Shown: positions 26,701 through 41,700 of the stretch, in pieces
How positions within the stretch are numbered: the first letter of the stretch is position 1
Layout of the letters: every line of letters begins with the position of its first letter
From: Galbula dea
Lineage: Eukaryota; Chordata; Aves; Piciformes; Galbulidae
Reading direction: 5' to 3'
Assembly: GCA_013399015.1 (NCBI GenBank)
Contig: VWZX01002696.1
Location: 310,001 to 374,000, forward strand
DNA length: 64,000 nucleotides
The notes under the pieces: model-generated
The model's input: the letters and a program-made list of their open reading frames with translations, nothing else
Told to the model about the DNA's origin: nothing
Database searches by the model: none
Position numbers and translations under genes: made by a program

Positions 26701-29700
26701 CGAGGTTCTGTGTGAATTGAGAAAGTGACTTACTCCCTGTCAGCTGCTCAGCCCTTGCTATCTTCAGTGAGCTCACCAAAAGAAGTGCAAACTGGTGCTC
26801 AGTACTGTGGTGGGGCTTAGGGGTTTTTCACATGTTTTTTTTTTTTCTAGAAAATAAAGAACTGCATGCTGAACTAGTATTTCTATCATATCACAGAAAG
26901 CCATCAGCTGACTTTCAGACCTCAACTTCTGAGCAAACAGGATTACAGTGTAACAGCACATGGTTTCATGTGTGAGTCCTGGCGCTGTCCATGTGAGAAA
27001 ATGGGAGAGAAAGTGTGAAGCAGCTGCTACCTCTCACTGAAGCATCATCCAAGAGCTAAGCTAATATTCTTGAGCCCCAGCAGGAACCTATTTATTCATC
27101 CAGGCTACTTGTCCACAGTGCAGTATTGCAACTGGTATTTAGCAGCACCCATGTTAGCAGCCTCAGAATAAAATGGCCACAGACTGTATTGCCCTGTGCT
27201 AAAGGCAAGCATCAGTCTCCAGGTCAGAGACTGGTTCTTTAATGAAACAGTGCAAGGAACAATGATGTATTTGCTGCTCTTTTCTGTAGTTATAAAGGCT
27301 TAGCTATGCCTATAATTCATTCAGATTCATTTTATTTAAGTTTTATCTGACAAAATAAAAAGCAAGCACATACTCTGGCAGAGATTACTTGCATTGCTTT
27401 CATCTAAGACCATCACAAAGAGCAAGATTAATTTTAGTGATATGCATGTCAACTGTGTTTACTTAACTGAAATATAGTTTTTAATTGAGTGAAATGTCTC
27501 CTAGATTAATTGTTCCAGCTACTACCTAGTAAATTCATTTCTTTAAAAATACTGACAATAATTTAATAAATATGCAGTAAGTCACTGGCACAGGAAACAC
27601 ATCTTACTGCTTTGGTTAGTAAGAGACTAATAAGCATTACTTTAGATAAAGATCTGCTGGATAACATTGGCTGTGTGTCTGGACTAAATCAATCAGAGGT
27701 ATTCAACAGAAGAAGAGCAGCAGATAGGCAGTGACGAAAATGAGTTCACTTTACTCCATCCAGCGTTGTACTACTTAACAAAGAAACCAAAATGACAACT
27801 TTGTGAGGATCCATAAAGAAAGATGTAACACTCCACAGAGAACAGCAACAACAAAAAAGTAAACATTAGCATTCAAGAAAAACAGTTTACACACCGCTTT
27901 TTTCTTGATTTTAGCCGCCTTTTGCATCCTCTGAGGAGTAGCATAAAAAAAGAATGCAGACAGATGTACACACAAAGAAAGAGAAAAGACAGTGTGGGAA
28001 GTCAGGGAAACCTTTTGACTATGAATCTAAACTGTTAAAAATTTGAGGGTGGTGGCAGAAGGATGTGCAAGAGAGGAAGGTTTGTTTCTCTCTTATGCAG
28101 TTCTCAAGCATAATTGGATTTAATGGCATTATGCATGTTGTTGATTACAAAAAAAAAAAAATAAAAGGTACCAAAGAGTGTTGTCTGTTAACAGCTGCTC
28201 ATAACATTTATCCTGCTAAATATACAGCAGTTTAAAATAACAATACATGCACTATTTTAAACTCAAGGTTTTCTATCCATATTAATCACATAAGTCAAGC
28301 TCCCTTCCATGACTACATAAAGTATACTGACAGATTAGGATTGCTGTTAATACACTAAACATTTTTTAGGGAGTTAGTGGCAATCAGCAATGACTTACTG
28401 CTTGAAACATCATAATATACTAAACAGAAATTCAAAGGCTTGGAAAGTTTAAGGAATTGGACCTGTCTTGCCTTCCATTTCGTTCTAAATGCTGAATCAA
28501 TCATCAAGCCTGACAATCTCTTTCTAAGTAAACTATTTTCCCAAACTGACTTCATTCAAAAATATGCAATTTTTACCAATTAAATATTTTATTGACTATG
28601 CACAAGATTTTTCTATCAGCATTTAAATCCACCTCTTTCTAACCTGGTATTTATACACAAACCCACAAAAACTGTAAAAGAAAAATTTTCTCCTTGGATT
28701 ATTAACCAAAACAAAGCACTTTTTTTTACACAGCTGTACGAAGATGCTCACAGAAAATGCTCACTGTAAATAACACCAAATCCAAACACAATAGTAATGA
28801 ATCTTCTTGTCCTCAGCAAGCAGTAATTCAATATATTGAGAGTAATCTTTACAGTCTGTAGTAGCTTAAAGGAATCAATGACGTAAGAGGAAAACTACAG
28901 TCAAAAGTTGTTTGCCATTGGAGTATGTCCTAATTGCAATCTATAGTTTATCCTTACTACTTGAATTCATTATACAGCTTCCAAACAATTTTGAATGGAC
29001 TCTGGAATAATTTAGGATTTGTTCCTCTGAGCTGCTGTATGAATTTTTGTAATAAGCACCGAAAACTTGTTGCTTTTACAGTACTAAATATATACTCACC
29101 TAAGCGCACTTCGGAATAGGTTTGAGCTGCAGATCCTGCACTGCTTACAGATCAGCTGTCAAAGGATCAGAGAGTATTCTACTAGCCCTGAGAGCCCCCT
29201 ACCTTAACACGGCTCACTGCCTCTTGGGCCTGCATCATTCTGATGTTTTTGGAAGGGTTACGCTCAGAGAGCAGCTGTGTAGAGCCCAGGTAATTGGCTG
29301 CAAAGATGATTCCATCAATGAGGTCTTCAGGTTCACATGGGCCTGGAACTGACATGAGACATTTACAGTTACTGCCTTTCAAAAGAGGGTAGAGAGATGA
29401 GAAACTGAACAAAGGATATTGAGGCTTGAAAAACCTTTTTAATACCTCTTCTAATATGAAACAGGGGGAGAAATCTAGTGCAAAATAAATTTGTGTTTTA
29501 CCCTGTAATTATTTCCAAGAAAAGCACATTAACCAACCAGTACTTAAAACATTGCATAATGGTTTGACTGTAGAATTCTAGAGGGAAACCACTGGCAAAT
29601 TTTTCCTGTGCTGCACTGATACACACTTTGGAATTATTTTCAAGCTTCAGAAATGCTGAAACCAACTCAGAAATAGGTTCCTTTATCATACCTTTGATAA

Positions 29701-32700
29701 TATTTATATGTATGACTGTTACAGTGCATGAGCTAAACTTCTGTTTGAATACATATGTGTCTTTCCACATTTTTTTTTTGAGAAGTTTGTAGAAGTATAC
29801 AGTCCCCAAACATTCTGTCTGGCAAAAATGACAGCCAATGGGCACGAAGGTGTACTTTGCTTCAGCAAAAGTCCACCATGAAACTTAACAGTTAAGAAAG
29901 TTTAGGAAATAACAGAAGGAGGCATCTTGATTCTGTTTAGTCATGTGTGAGGCCTGGATTCGAAGACTATTAGAAAAATATAGTTCCCAGGATGGTACAG
30001 ATTGTATAAACTGAGAGCTGGAGAAACATGCTTCAGGACAGGAGTTCAATAAAACATTCAAGGTCTAATCAATGGCATCTGCACAACAGGTCATATGGCC
30101 TTTCCCCCTCAAAGCAGTGAAGGCACAGAAGGCAGTGATGGAAAATGAGCACATGGAAAGAGTATGAAAAAAATCATGTTAAAAAAGAGAGGAAAATAGT
30201 GGAACTTAAAAACATCTTAGTACATTTTAAATTCTACCCTCATTCAACTAAATGCCTTTGCATACACTTTGTATTAATTACATAGTGACTTCAGTGAGAT
30301 TCTAATATTGACTTGCATTTTGCAAGTTGTTTCTTTCCAAGGATGAAAAAGAGTATGCAGAGAGAAGAGAATAAAGGATAGTATTTACATCATATTGGGA
30401 CTATGCTCATCATCCTTTTTGTCCAGTTGTTAAGCTTTACATCTAGCTTGATCAGTAAACACTAAAGAACTGTCATTCCACAGTCTAGCTGAAATCTCTT
30501 GACAGTGAATATTTTCTGTTCCTCAAGAGTTTTATGAAAGAAATTTCCTTTGAGCCATGCCAACCTGCCAAGCTGCCAACACATTTTTTGATGTACATCG
30601 TTTTCATGTGTCAGGAGAAAAATGATACTAAAAGGAGATGCTAACTTAAAAAAAGTTTTCTTGTACAGAGGATTAGTTCAATTTATTTATAAGCAATTGA
30701 ATGTGGAAGATTAATATCTGGAGAAGAAAAAAATATCCAGCATGCTATGCTGATGAACTTTACTGAAGTAGTGGTTTGCACATAGATCTTTTAGTGAACA
30801 TTCCTATCCCTTGTCTCCCCCTTCTAATTTTGAAGTCTTCCAACAGAAAATAAACTTGATTAAAAGAAGTAACTTCTTCCAGCAATCTTGCTGACACCTA
30901 CACTTCTGTGCAGACCTCACATTTAGACATCTCAACCCCTAGAAAAAACTCCAGTCTTTGTAATTCAGTAACCAAAGCACATAAACAAATATATATTTAT
31001 AGCAGTCCTGCATTCTTCAGAGAGTCAATATTAACTAACAACACTCAAACAAAATGGGAGCTGTTTGTTTTACTAGCAAACATTCTATTTTCAAGCTGTG
31101 AAAGGATAACTCTTTACCACAGGAGTACAGGCTTTGCTTTAGATCATTTCTGTACAGATCCAGTAATGGTTTGGATCTTCATCGGAACTCAGAATGGAAT
31201 TCTTCAGAATTTAAAATTCTCAAAGTTATTGAGAAAGAATAAAAAGATATCATTACAATCTCCAGTGGAAGTGTGAAAACCCCCAGTGAAATCCTTGGGA
31301 AGCTACTACTTTAAAAAGTCACTGAAACTCTTCCTGAAGGCCAAGTCTTTCAGTACCTCAGGAACTTCCTGTTCATGCAGCACTAATGCACTGAATGAAT
31401 ACAGTACAGAGAATGAAAACTCCACAAGAACTCCCTTTATTAGATCTCTGTTCCTCTTTGCTTACATCTTTACATTATCACATTCTTTAAAGATTGTGTG
31501 GGTTTTGGTTAGATGTGGTTCCATCATCTCTTCATAGCATTAGAAAATGATTTTTTGCAGAATCATTACACTAGCAATAAATCCTGCAACACCATGTATA
31601 AAACAGCATGCAGCAAGTATAAAATGGTTATAGTAACAGCTAATACAGAAAAAAAAACAAACAAACAAACAAAAGGCAAGTTGGACAGAAAACAATTCCA
31701 ACATTCATTTCCCATCATGAAGGCAACTGTCAGGTAAAATAAGACATCTGTTGAAAGGATGGAATGGCATTGAAAATTGCCAGGGTCATACTGGGTTACC
31801 TGAGTGTTTTCTTCCCTCATCTCTGACTGCTTTAAATAATATAAAAACACAGACTTGGCTAAGGTCCCAGCTCATGAGAGCACTTAGTCATGCCCTTGAC
31901 TGTAACCATGTGTAAGGTTTACTGATGAGGAAGGGGAGAAGAAAGAAATAGATGAAACCTGAAGATTAGTTTGATGTGAACAAAGATTGAAATTTTATTT
32001 TGAGTATTGGTGCTTAAACATTAGATGACTACTTATGAAAAGGTAACTGTAAACTTCTTATCAGTGCACTGCAATAGAGATTACTTGGTTTTCTTCTGAT
32101 GTTTTAATGCAACAAGGATAAACATATTTCTAGACTGGGTTATTTCCCTGTTCAAAAAGTTTTTCAGAAAAATTAATGAATTACTTCTAGATTAATCAGA
32201 CTAGGTCTAAACATTTTTAAATTATTTTTTGTATTCATATAAGAAAAAGGACACATTCAGTAATTCAAGACAACTCAATAATCTCTTAGCAACATATTTT
32301 TCTATTTCTCTAAAAACAGGTGTGAAACAAGGATTCAGACAGTATTTAGAAACTGCTCAGAGCACAGGAGCACTTTCAGCTTCCTGCTGAGAACCACCAT
32401 ACTGCATGAAATCCCAGAGACCTTAGCGTGTGGGGCACTGCAGCAGATTTTGTGTAGGGAGTAAATGGACATAGGGCATGTGTGACCTTGCAGAATAGCT
32501 ATCTGCAAGTTCCATATTTTGGCTCATTTCTTTACTTCATCATGGTTGTTACTGTGCAAAGGAATAAGATTAGGACACTATGACAAACAGAGAGAGCAAA
32601 AAAGCCAAAACCTCTAAACATGGAACTAATTACCACCACAAACATGGAGGGGTACTACTACTGAAACAATTCTAATAGAAAAAGGACATATTTCCAATAT

Positions 32701-35700
32701 TTTCTGTTCCCATTATCTCATTTGTTATGTCCACATGGCATATGAAAAATATGTATTAATAGTCAAATAGCTACTGTAGTTACAGAGTCATGCTGAAAGT
32801 TAAGTGCTTGAACAGCTGAATATGTATATAAGCAGAGTATGGTTGTGGTATCACCATCAAAGCTCAGGGAAGAACAGAGTGTTAGCTGGAAGAATCCCCT
32901 CTGATGTGCAGTAGGTTCCTGTTCCTTCTGAGACTCTGCATACAAATTAATAATAATAAAGGTGGGGTTCTTTGAATTCAGAGAGCAGTCATGTTAGCTG
33001 TCACAAGCTCCTGGGGAGGCAGATATTTATATAAGACAATGCCATACAACACCCCTAACAGATAGCTTATCCTCCCATACTGTGTGACTACAGAAAAAAA
33101 TAAGAGAAAGCAAAATGACTGAACTAAATAGAAGTATGTAAAAGAGTGTATTGACCCCCTTCCAAAAGAGTAGTGAGCTGACTGGTAAGGAAAGAAAGAA
33201 GCATAAGCTTTTTATCCCAGTAAAATTAAACTGGGCAGTTATGTCTGCAAGCCCTGTGAGGGGTGAATTTTCTAGTCTGTTTTAAAGCTCTACCCATGCT
33301 GGCCTCCCTTTATGGCTGTCCATTATACAATCATGATGCTTATTAAGCATTCTTGCCTTCTTGTCTCCACCACCTTTAGGGAATGCATTTTATTTACCTC
33401 TGTTTAGGTAGTACATGCCAGTACATGCCAAGTGTTATATGTAATTTCCTTCAGATGTCAACCTGTGTAAAAGGGGCAGTCTTTGAACTTTTCATTTGTT
33501 CTAGCTCTTCACAGAAATTAGGAAAACCAGAAGTTGCCAGTCAAGCTGAAGACATCAGGGAATAGAAGAAAAATGTGTTGGACATTCTGACATTGCTCTA
33601 AATTGCTGTAAGTTTTCCCTGAGTTTTGAAATCAAGTTTTTAACATTCATTTATGGTTTCCATTGTTGGAAACCATTCTGTGAATCGAAGAATGAGAATG
33701 TATTTCAGTATAACNGAAAAGTGTATTCATGGCAGATCTAAGGGGTCATTTCCTTTGACATTTCCTACTGTCTTTTCTCACTTTACAGTGTAGACGTTTG
33801 CTTTGCAGGAAGAGATGTATGCATTCTCCCCATACAAAGATCTTCAGCTGTCTGTGAATCGAAGAATGAGAATGTATTTCAGTATAACCCCATTTCATCT
33901 CTGTCCACCTTCTTGTGCTAATAAGTTGACTTATTTTTCTCCAAAAGGACAATATGTAATAGCAGTGCAAAGGAGACTGAAGAAACACATTAAAGCATGG
34001 CTTTCCTAAACAGAGGACTGGAATACCAATTTTTTTTGTCACATCAGGAGAACCTTTCAGTTTGTGCCGACAACAGATTCCCAGAGTGCAATAATGAGCA
34101 TCACATCAGAGTGATACAATGGCTGCTCTGAACAGTTAAATGACTCCTTCCTCTGCACAAGGCCATGAAGAACAGGGTGCTTTTATACTTTCATAAATCT
34201 CCACCCTGCTGTAGCCAACTCTTTACCACCCTTTTTACCCCCTTCTAGATTTGTAGCTGTCTCCATCTTTACCTTAGTTCTTCCAAAAGCTCTATCTGCT
34301 CTCCTTTTTTATCACCATCAGGCTCCCATTGCCACAGAGGGGGAGGAAAATGTTAAATATCTCAATACTTGAACTTTTCATCTGTATTCTCTTGCATTTG
34401 ACTGGTTTTTAGAACTGTGATCTTCAAAATATATTAAAGCATTTGCTTCCATTTTATTTATTTTAACCATGGATGAGATAAAACTTACCATCAACAAAAC
34501 TTGGAAATGAAGACACTTTCTTTGTCTGTTGAGAAATAAAAATGGTATAGCTGTAAAAAAATCATTTTCACAAACTGAATTCATATTATATTTAAACAGC
34601 TGACCATTGTTTAAAAAAATTCTATTTCTACCTATGACCTGGGTAACTTCCACCTAGCTACTATTTAGCACAGTGAAACACATCCCATCACAGTAATTAA
34701 CCCAAGCTAACTGTTACATAGTGCTGTTTACTTGGAATCTCAAAGCATTTTAAGCATATCCCACCCCCAAAAAAAACCAAGAGGGAGGGTGGAATGAAGA
34801 ACATGAAAATGACCTATGAAATCAGCAGTCAACTAAGCAATACAAGCCAGCAATTCCCAGTCCAATAGTTTGACCACTGGATCCCACTGCCTGTTGATAT
34901 CCCAAATACAATTAATAATATTTAACAATAATTTACAAAGCAAAATTCTAGTCAGTGAATAAAATTAACTGTCCCTGATTGCACAGTACATAGCATTACA
35001 CTTATTCTCAGCAGGGACCACAACAGTGTTCTCTTTGTCTCTAATTGTCTCTATTCTCAATAAACAGATATAGTCCTTTCATTTGCCTGTCTTTTGCCAG
35101 CCTCCTCAGGCATTCCTGTTTCCAGGAAAGCAGCTGATTTCTCCATTATGGGAAAAGGCTTTAGAAATGTTCCTCTTCATTAATGTAACAGCCGATGGGC
35201 TAAATATGTTACATGTTTTTGAGATAAGACTTCTGCTTTTAAGTCTGAATTTCATTTCACTGTGTCTAGCCTCAAGCACAACCTCATTCTGCATTCTTAG
35301 ATGTCATCCTTGCTCCTGTCTTCAGTGACAAGAGCAGGTCTGCCTGTCCTTGTGTCTTTTTCACAGCTGACTAAGCCAGGACACATTTTACCACAGAGGC
35401 CACTCAAAAAGATATGAATCATATGAGCCCTCAGCACTGAATTATGTGCTTGGTATTAGGAGTTATTTAAAGAGAATTATTCCTGTGGGAATTAAGCAGT
35501 CCTTTAGTTTTAAAGACTGACACCAGCACGGTGGGAAGCAGAAGCCAATTTCTTTTTGATGCTACTTTTTGCTCCCCAATAATCCAGAAAGATAATTTCT
35601 GAAGTGTTCTCCCTATTCTGCATCATCAGAAAATTTTGGGTTTGAGTGTATGCTGTGGACAGTTAATAATAAATAAATAAAGTTATTAAAAAATTAATAA

Positions 35701-38700
35701 AATGAACGTGGCAGAAAGAAATTCATGGGTATAGTTCAAAGACTTTTCAGAATGTGAAGACATGGTATTTATTGTCAGTTCAGGAAAAGAAACAGAGTCC
35801 AAGAAAGCGTGTGTGAGAGGAACAAAGCTAACAATTCAGTGCCTGCTTTCCCTCATGGAAGCCTGACTGCAGGAAGATAGGGAGCAGAACATCCTAACTG
35901 CCTAAGGTACCTACCTCAGGTGTATTGTTGTTGTCAACTGGTCCATTGAGGTCTGAGCGCTGTTGCTTCCTTGGCTGCTCTAAACCATTGCACATCTGTA
36001 AGAAAGAAGAGAAAGGATTTCAAATCCTTTTCTGTTTTGAAAGCTTCAAATCAAAGTAGGGATTTCAGTGGAAGTCAATGGTACAAAGACTGTAAAAAAA
36101 TTTTCACCAGATTAAATTATATTCAGAAAATTTTAATAACAATTGGTAAAACATGAACATATGAAACTGTACTTAGCATGTTCTCCATTATTTTACAACA
36201 ATAACTGGTCATGAAGCTGTTTTGTGTAGTTCTTTATATTCAGTATAATGTGCAATCAATAATCAGTACTGATACTGAAATATCATATTGTGATATAATA
36301 GTTGTAATTTCCATTGCAATTTAGGAAATATGAGATTCATACAAAAATTTTGAGCTACTTGATTATAATAAAAGATCTACTTTGATGTAAATAATAAGAC
36401 ATTTCAATTATTCAAGAGCAGTTATGCTGCTGATTTAAATTCAAACCAGATTATTTTATTTCAGTGAGAATTTTTCGCATGAAATTAAGCCAAATGCTGA
36501 CATGTTCCAATTATTCAGAAACCAAAGAGTTTTTAAATCTGCTTATTCTTAGTACCAGACAAAATAAAAATAGTCCTAGTGGCCACCTCTGATCTGAAGA
36601 ACAGAATCCTAGCACTGAATATAGGATTCTCTGGTCATGGGAGATACCTTATGGCATCTCCTTCCTTTTAGGCCAAGCAAACCTACAGAATGCTGGCAGC
36701 AGAGCTTCAGGCTTTTGAGGAAATCTAAAAGGGAAAATATAAAACCTTATACAAGGAAAATACTAGGACTTTTAAACTACAGAGCACTCTCTTTCTTCTA
36801 AGTTCCAACACTCTCAGAAGCAGAATTTGTTCTCCATACGTGAAACAAGTTACAGAACACCAGCACCCAGCACAGGGACTGCCTGTGTCCCATATGTACC
36901 AAGAAAGTGAAGTTTTCATGACTCGAGAGCTTTGGTGTTAGGAATCTGGAAAACCAAGGTGATTTCTGGAACAAATTTTTATGGTTTAGGGTATTTCACA
37001 TTCCCTTTGGCTAGTTTTCCCATACTGTATAAAATAAAAAAAGTGCCCAAATCCCACAGTCATTGTAAGGCTTTACAAATGAAAACTTCTATCAACAATT
37101 GTGCAAATGGTAAACTCTGAGCCAGCATTATTTCAAAGGGTCAGCCTTGATGTTACATCTAAACATAACTCCTTGTCTTCTGACTTTCAAACACAATATA
37201 TAGCTGTAATAAAAGAAAGTATGCATGTTCATCTCTAGACAAATTACTCCCTATGAGTAATATTTAGTCAGCTGAACAAAACACAGTAATGAAGTAGGCA
37301 CACTAGAGCTATTACCTCAGTAATGCTAATTCTCAGGTAAGACAACATAACACAAAACAAAAATTTACCCAAGCAGGATTTTAGAAAAGACTATCTGAGA
37401 TATACACAGAGCACCAAGATTTGAGGACCCACTGACTAGTATCCTCTCTTTATGAGGCTGTAGTAGCTAAAAAGCTTACCGTATCCCTGCTTATAAATGC
37501 TATTCTGCTTGAGACAAGACAAATCTAATTACACATTGCATGGCCGAACTTATAGGGAGCAGTATGTGTTGATGTACAGTGAAATATATTAATGAGGTAA
37601 ATATCTAGATGGCTTTAATAAAGCAAGCATAATAATCATACAATATTCCCTAAAATGTAGAATTAGATCAAGTATACTTTAAGTAGGGAAAATGGCATGC
37701 TCAGATTGAAGATACATTAAACTGTAAACAGTGACAACAAATATATTAACTCCAGTATGTACAACAGAATGTTAACACTTTTAAAGCTCTGTCAGTTCTG
37801 ATTACCACACACTTGACTGAACTGAAAATGCACTTCCATTTAAAGAAAGAATTGGTTGACTGGTTTAGTAAGCACACCCTGGGTACCATAAAAAATATTG
37901 AAACAGGTCTCTGTCATCAATCTTACATGTCAATGGATTTATTCAGCCCTGGGGATCACACTACCGTTCACGCTCTTTGGCAACAGTTGCATATGTAAGT
38001 CCACATAGGCTTAATATAAAATATGACTAAACACTTGGATGATATTTTGGTTTTTAGTTACACACAGCTATAATTCACTGGAGTTCCTATTTTCAGGATT
38101 TTAGGAATATAAACATGCCTTGCTTGCTTATTGTTTCCTAGTCATATATGTAGTATATATGTGAGCCATATGTCATACATATGTTGTTGTGTATTGGCTG
38201 GGTTCCAAAGAGAAGTCTGTGGAACACATGATGACTTGGGATCAATCACATCACCTCTACAAGGAACATAAATTTTTTTTTTACTTACTATTTGTTGTTT
38301 GTACATGAAGGCCATTTTTTTTTTCCTCAGTATTTCACTTATGTGTTCAGGAGCCCCAGTCTAATTAGGCAGAATCTCATGTCACGTGCAAGTAATTCTT
38401 CCATTTCTTTTATGCACATCTGTGCACATAGTATGTTCCACCTCTGGGTGAGCTATTAGGACTTTGCTCTTTTAAAGGTGTTATGCAGAGAGAACGTTGT
38501 CACCATGAGCACCTCCTCCAAACAAAGCTAAGTGTAAGATCATATTCTTGAGATCTCAGCTTTGGAGTGCAGCACACTCTGTGTCCCTTCAGTATCAGCA
38601 CGAAGTATCAAGTAGTCAGTAAGGGGAGCTGTGCCTGTCTTGAGACCTTCTGTGCCTAACATCTGCCTGCAAATATGTGGGCTCTTTCAATGACCCCTTA

Positions 38701-41700
38701 CAAATTAAGTGTTGAGAGCTTCATACAAATGTTTGCTAACATGGTATCCTAAAACAGGAAGAAGGGCTTCCCTTTCAAAGAAGACAACTGCAGCCTAGGC
38801 ATGGCTGTTATCTCCCATTCAGTCAGTCTTTTGTGAATGAAGGGCATGCTTCTAGACCAAGGATGGAGGGACTCTTTTGGACCTTCCTTATGGAATTATT
38901 TTTAGAAAAGATAAATTCTGATATTCAGTGTGGGCTGGATGTTGGTTCATGCTTCCAGGGGATCTGCTCAATGTCAACCAAATTACTCAATACTTGGTTT
39001 TTTTCATGTTTCTCACAGAGTTTCCTGTTGATACTGTTGTTTAAAGTGTTACAACAGCTAGAGAAAAAAAACCCATATTTAAGTGAAACAGTTATAATGT
39101 ATTATAAATTCCTTATACCCTGACTTGCAATAAGACTTCTAATCAGAATGGGGCCTCAAGCTGAACTGGAAAATAGGAAACGACTGCACACTAACACAGA
39201 GCTACAGCTATGATAAAGTCTTATCCTACAATAAGAACTTAGTCATTCAAATCTACATTTACTTAAAGAATTGGGGCAAAGGCCTTCCATATGCAGTATG
39301 CATGCTTCTGTGTCCTCCCTCTCACCGTGATACTTTATACTGTGATGTCACTTTTAGCAAGATGACAAACCCAAGTATCTTTCAAGCAAACTCTCTGCAA
39401 AGTTTGGCATGCAAATGTACTCACAATGACCTTGGGCTTTTTTCCTCTCACTATGTAAGATCATAATGACTACCTCAGTGTCACAAATGAGACACAGGTT
39501 CATTTAGACAGTATACTAATTGCATCCATCCTTTAGACATTTTATAGTAAATATTAAAGGAACTGAACGCCCCAGAAAAACAAAATCCTCTGCTCTTTAC
39601 CTAAATTCTTTGAGGCACAGTATCTATTTTAAAGGTCCACCCACACCTCACATTAAGGACAGTTAAGGACCTATTAAGTATAAAACTCACCTTGGCAGAA
39701 ATGGATACTGTACTGTTATTTTAATGCCCTCATTATGACCCTGATTTTTACATACAGCTGAGAGCAAGCAACCTGCAGTAGGTAAACAGAACATAGCAAG
39801 AATATACCAGTTTCATTATGCTAAACACATTCAAGTAATGCTTGTCAACGATTATTTAACTTGATTACTTTCATCTATCTTTTATATCCCTGGAGGCCTG
39901 AGGTGGGGCTGGGAATAATCTCATCATGTCTCCATTTGTGATCCTCTCTATGTCCATCAGAAATGCTGCTTCACACCTTGGAGGCCTCTGTGCTTTTCCA
40001 TTCAGTGAAGATGCCCACAGCTGCTTTGCCCTGTCTCCTTTCTTATAAATTAAATACATGTCTTGTCACCCAGTCTGTTAATCCCTTCATGCTGAACTGA
40101 ATAGAATCTCTCCTTCCTCTCTTCATATTTGAAGGCATGAAACATTGTGTATTGTTTAATCTCTATCCATGAGACAACAGTTTGTGGTTTTTATGGAGAG
40201 TGATTGTACAAACTCAATGGCTACACAGCAGCACTTCCTCAGTTATTAGCAAAAAAGAGGGCATTGGCCCAAGACTGACTGGAAATAACAATTAAAGCTC
40301 AGACAGGCAGCCCAGAAATACTTAGGTCCCTTTGTTTATTTTCACACCAGTGACAGTTATACCAATATCCTGATGTTACAAAACCCTAGGTTCACAGAAT
40401 CACAGAATGTTAGGAGTTGGAAGGGGCCTCAAAAGATCATCTAGTCCAACCCCCCTGCCACAGCAGGATTCCATAGACCAGAATTGATAGCAGTTTGGCA
40501 AGAACAAAGGTACAATGCAATTCAGCTCAACCTCTGCTAAATAAAAATCAAAAGAATACAAAAAGATGGCGAAATTAAAGTCTACTTTGAATTCTGTTTT
40601 GAATTGGCAATCATTCAGGGGAAAAAAAAGCTCAACAATTTCGTATTAAAGTACATAAAAGAATTCACTTTCTTATTCAAGAGCTCTTCTCTTTTGTTCT
40701 GCAACCACTTTAAAAATTTACAAGCATTAACGCTCCTAGTAGAAGCTGCTGGTGCACTCTGCCAGAAAGAGCATCATTAGTCTAAAACAAGCTAACTAGA
40801 CTCCTCTGCTACTAGCCAACACCTAGTAACTACTGAAACCAAAGAAGATCATCAAGCTTATTCACACTAGCTAGAACGTTTATGCTGGCAGTAAGGCACT
40901 GAGTGTAGTAAGTTACACAATTTGGTTATAATTATACTTTGGAAAATAGAATTTAGAAATTAACATTAAAAATTTGCTGTAGATATGGGAAATCTGAAAA
41001 TATCCCTCTAAGATTTTTTGATCACAAGTGTAATAAAAGTCAACCTGTTTCACCAGCATGTACTTAAAACATCTGATTTCCTTTTACTGATTTTCAGAGG
41101 AATGACATATTTTAATGTCTGTTTTCATTGGAATCATCTCTGTTGTTTCAGCGTGGGCACTCAACCACAGAAAACCATAACATTTCTAGATTTGAAACAG
41201 GAAACATCCCTCTGTACTTTAATAAAGCATTTTAATGAGAAGGCAAAATAATTCACTCATGCTTACTAATATGGCATCTACACACCTTACATTTTACCTC
41301 TTATGTAGATCTCTTCATTGCAGAAGATAATTAATATTCAGCCATATACAACTTCACAGATGCAAAGTCAAAGCTTTAAATTGACCCTAGAGCAAAGGCA
41401 ATTAGTTATGTTTCTCTACAAGGAAGTAAGCACATTCAGTTTGAAACTTTAAAAGAAGAAAACCTCAGACCTCTGTTCCTCTGGAAAAGCCTGAGCTTCA
41501 TTCCCAGATTCATTTTTCTGGCACTCAACATTAGAACAATAAAAAGATCATGTGTGGTTTAAATTAACATCCACAGCATTCTCATGAAAAAAAATGTTTA
41601 ACAGCATTTTTAGTACAAGTATAGCTCCTATTTCTTCCTTCCTGTCAAGGTCAAGGTATGCACACCCAGTACAAAAACACAGCAATACACAGCCACTTCT

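Larger units (their letters stand above)
29349..34488 (-). other. APBA2 intron containing the assembly-ambiguous site
   Basis: A 5.1-kb intron with a short (CAAA)n tract at about 31649-31674, a 10-bp tandem pair at 33411-33430, and the hairpin, 38-bp duplication and single N at 33653-33888. No exon is supported. Confidence 0.8.

Noticed and set aside
33411..33430. Exact 10-bp tandem pair gtacatgcca
   Set aside because: A short slippage-type duplication 280 bases before the N site; too small to connect with the 38-bp duplication.
38140..38190. Cluster of CATAT/ATATG palindromes
   Set aside because: AT-rich intronic sequence where such short palindromes are expected by chance.
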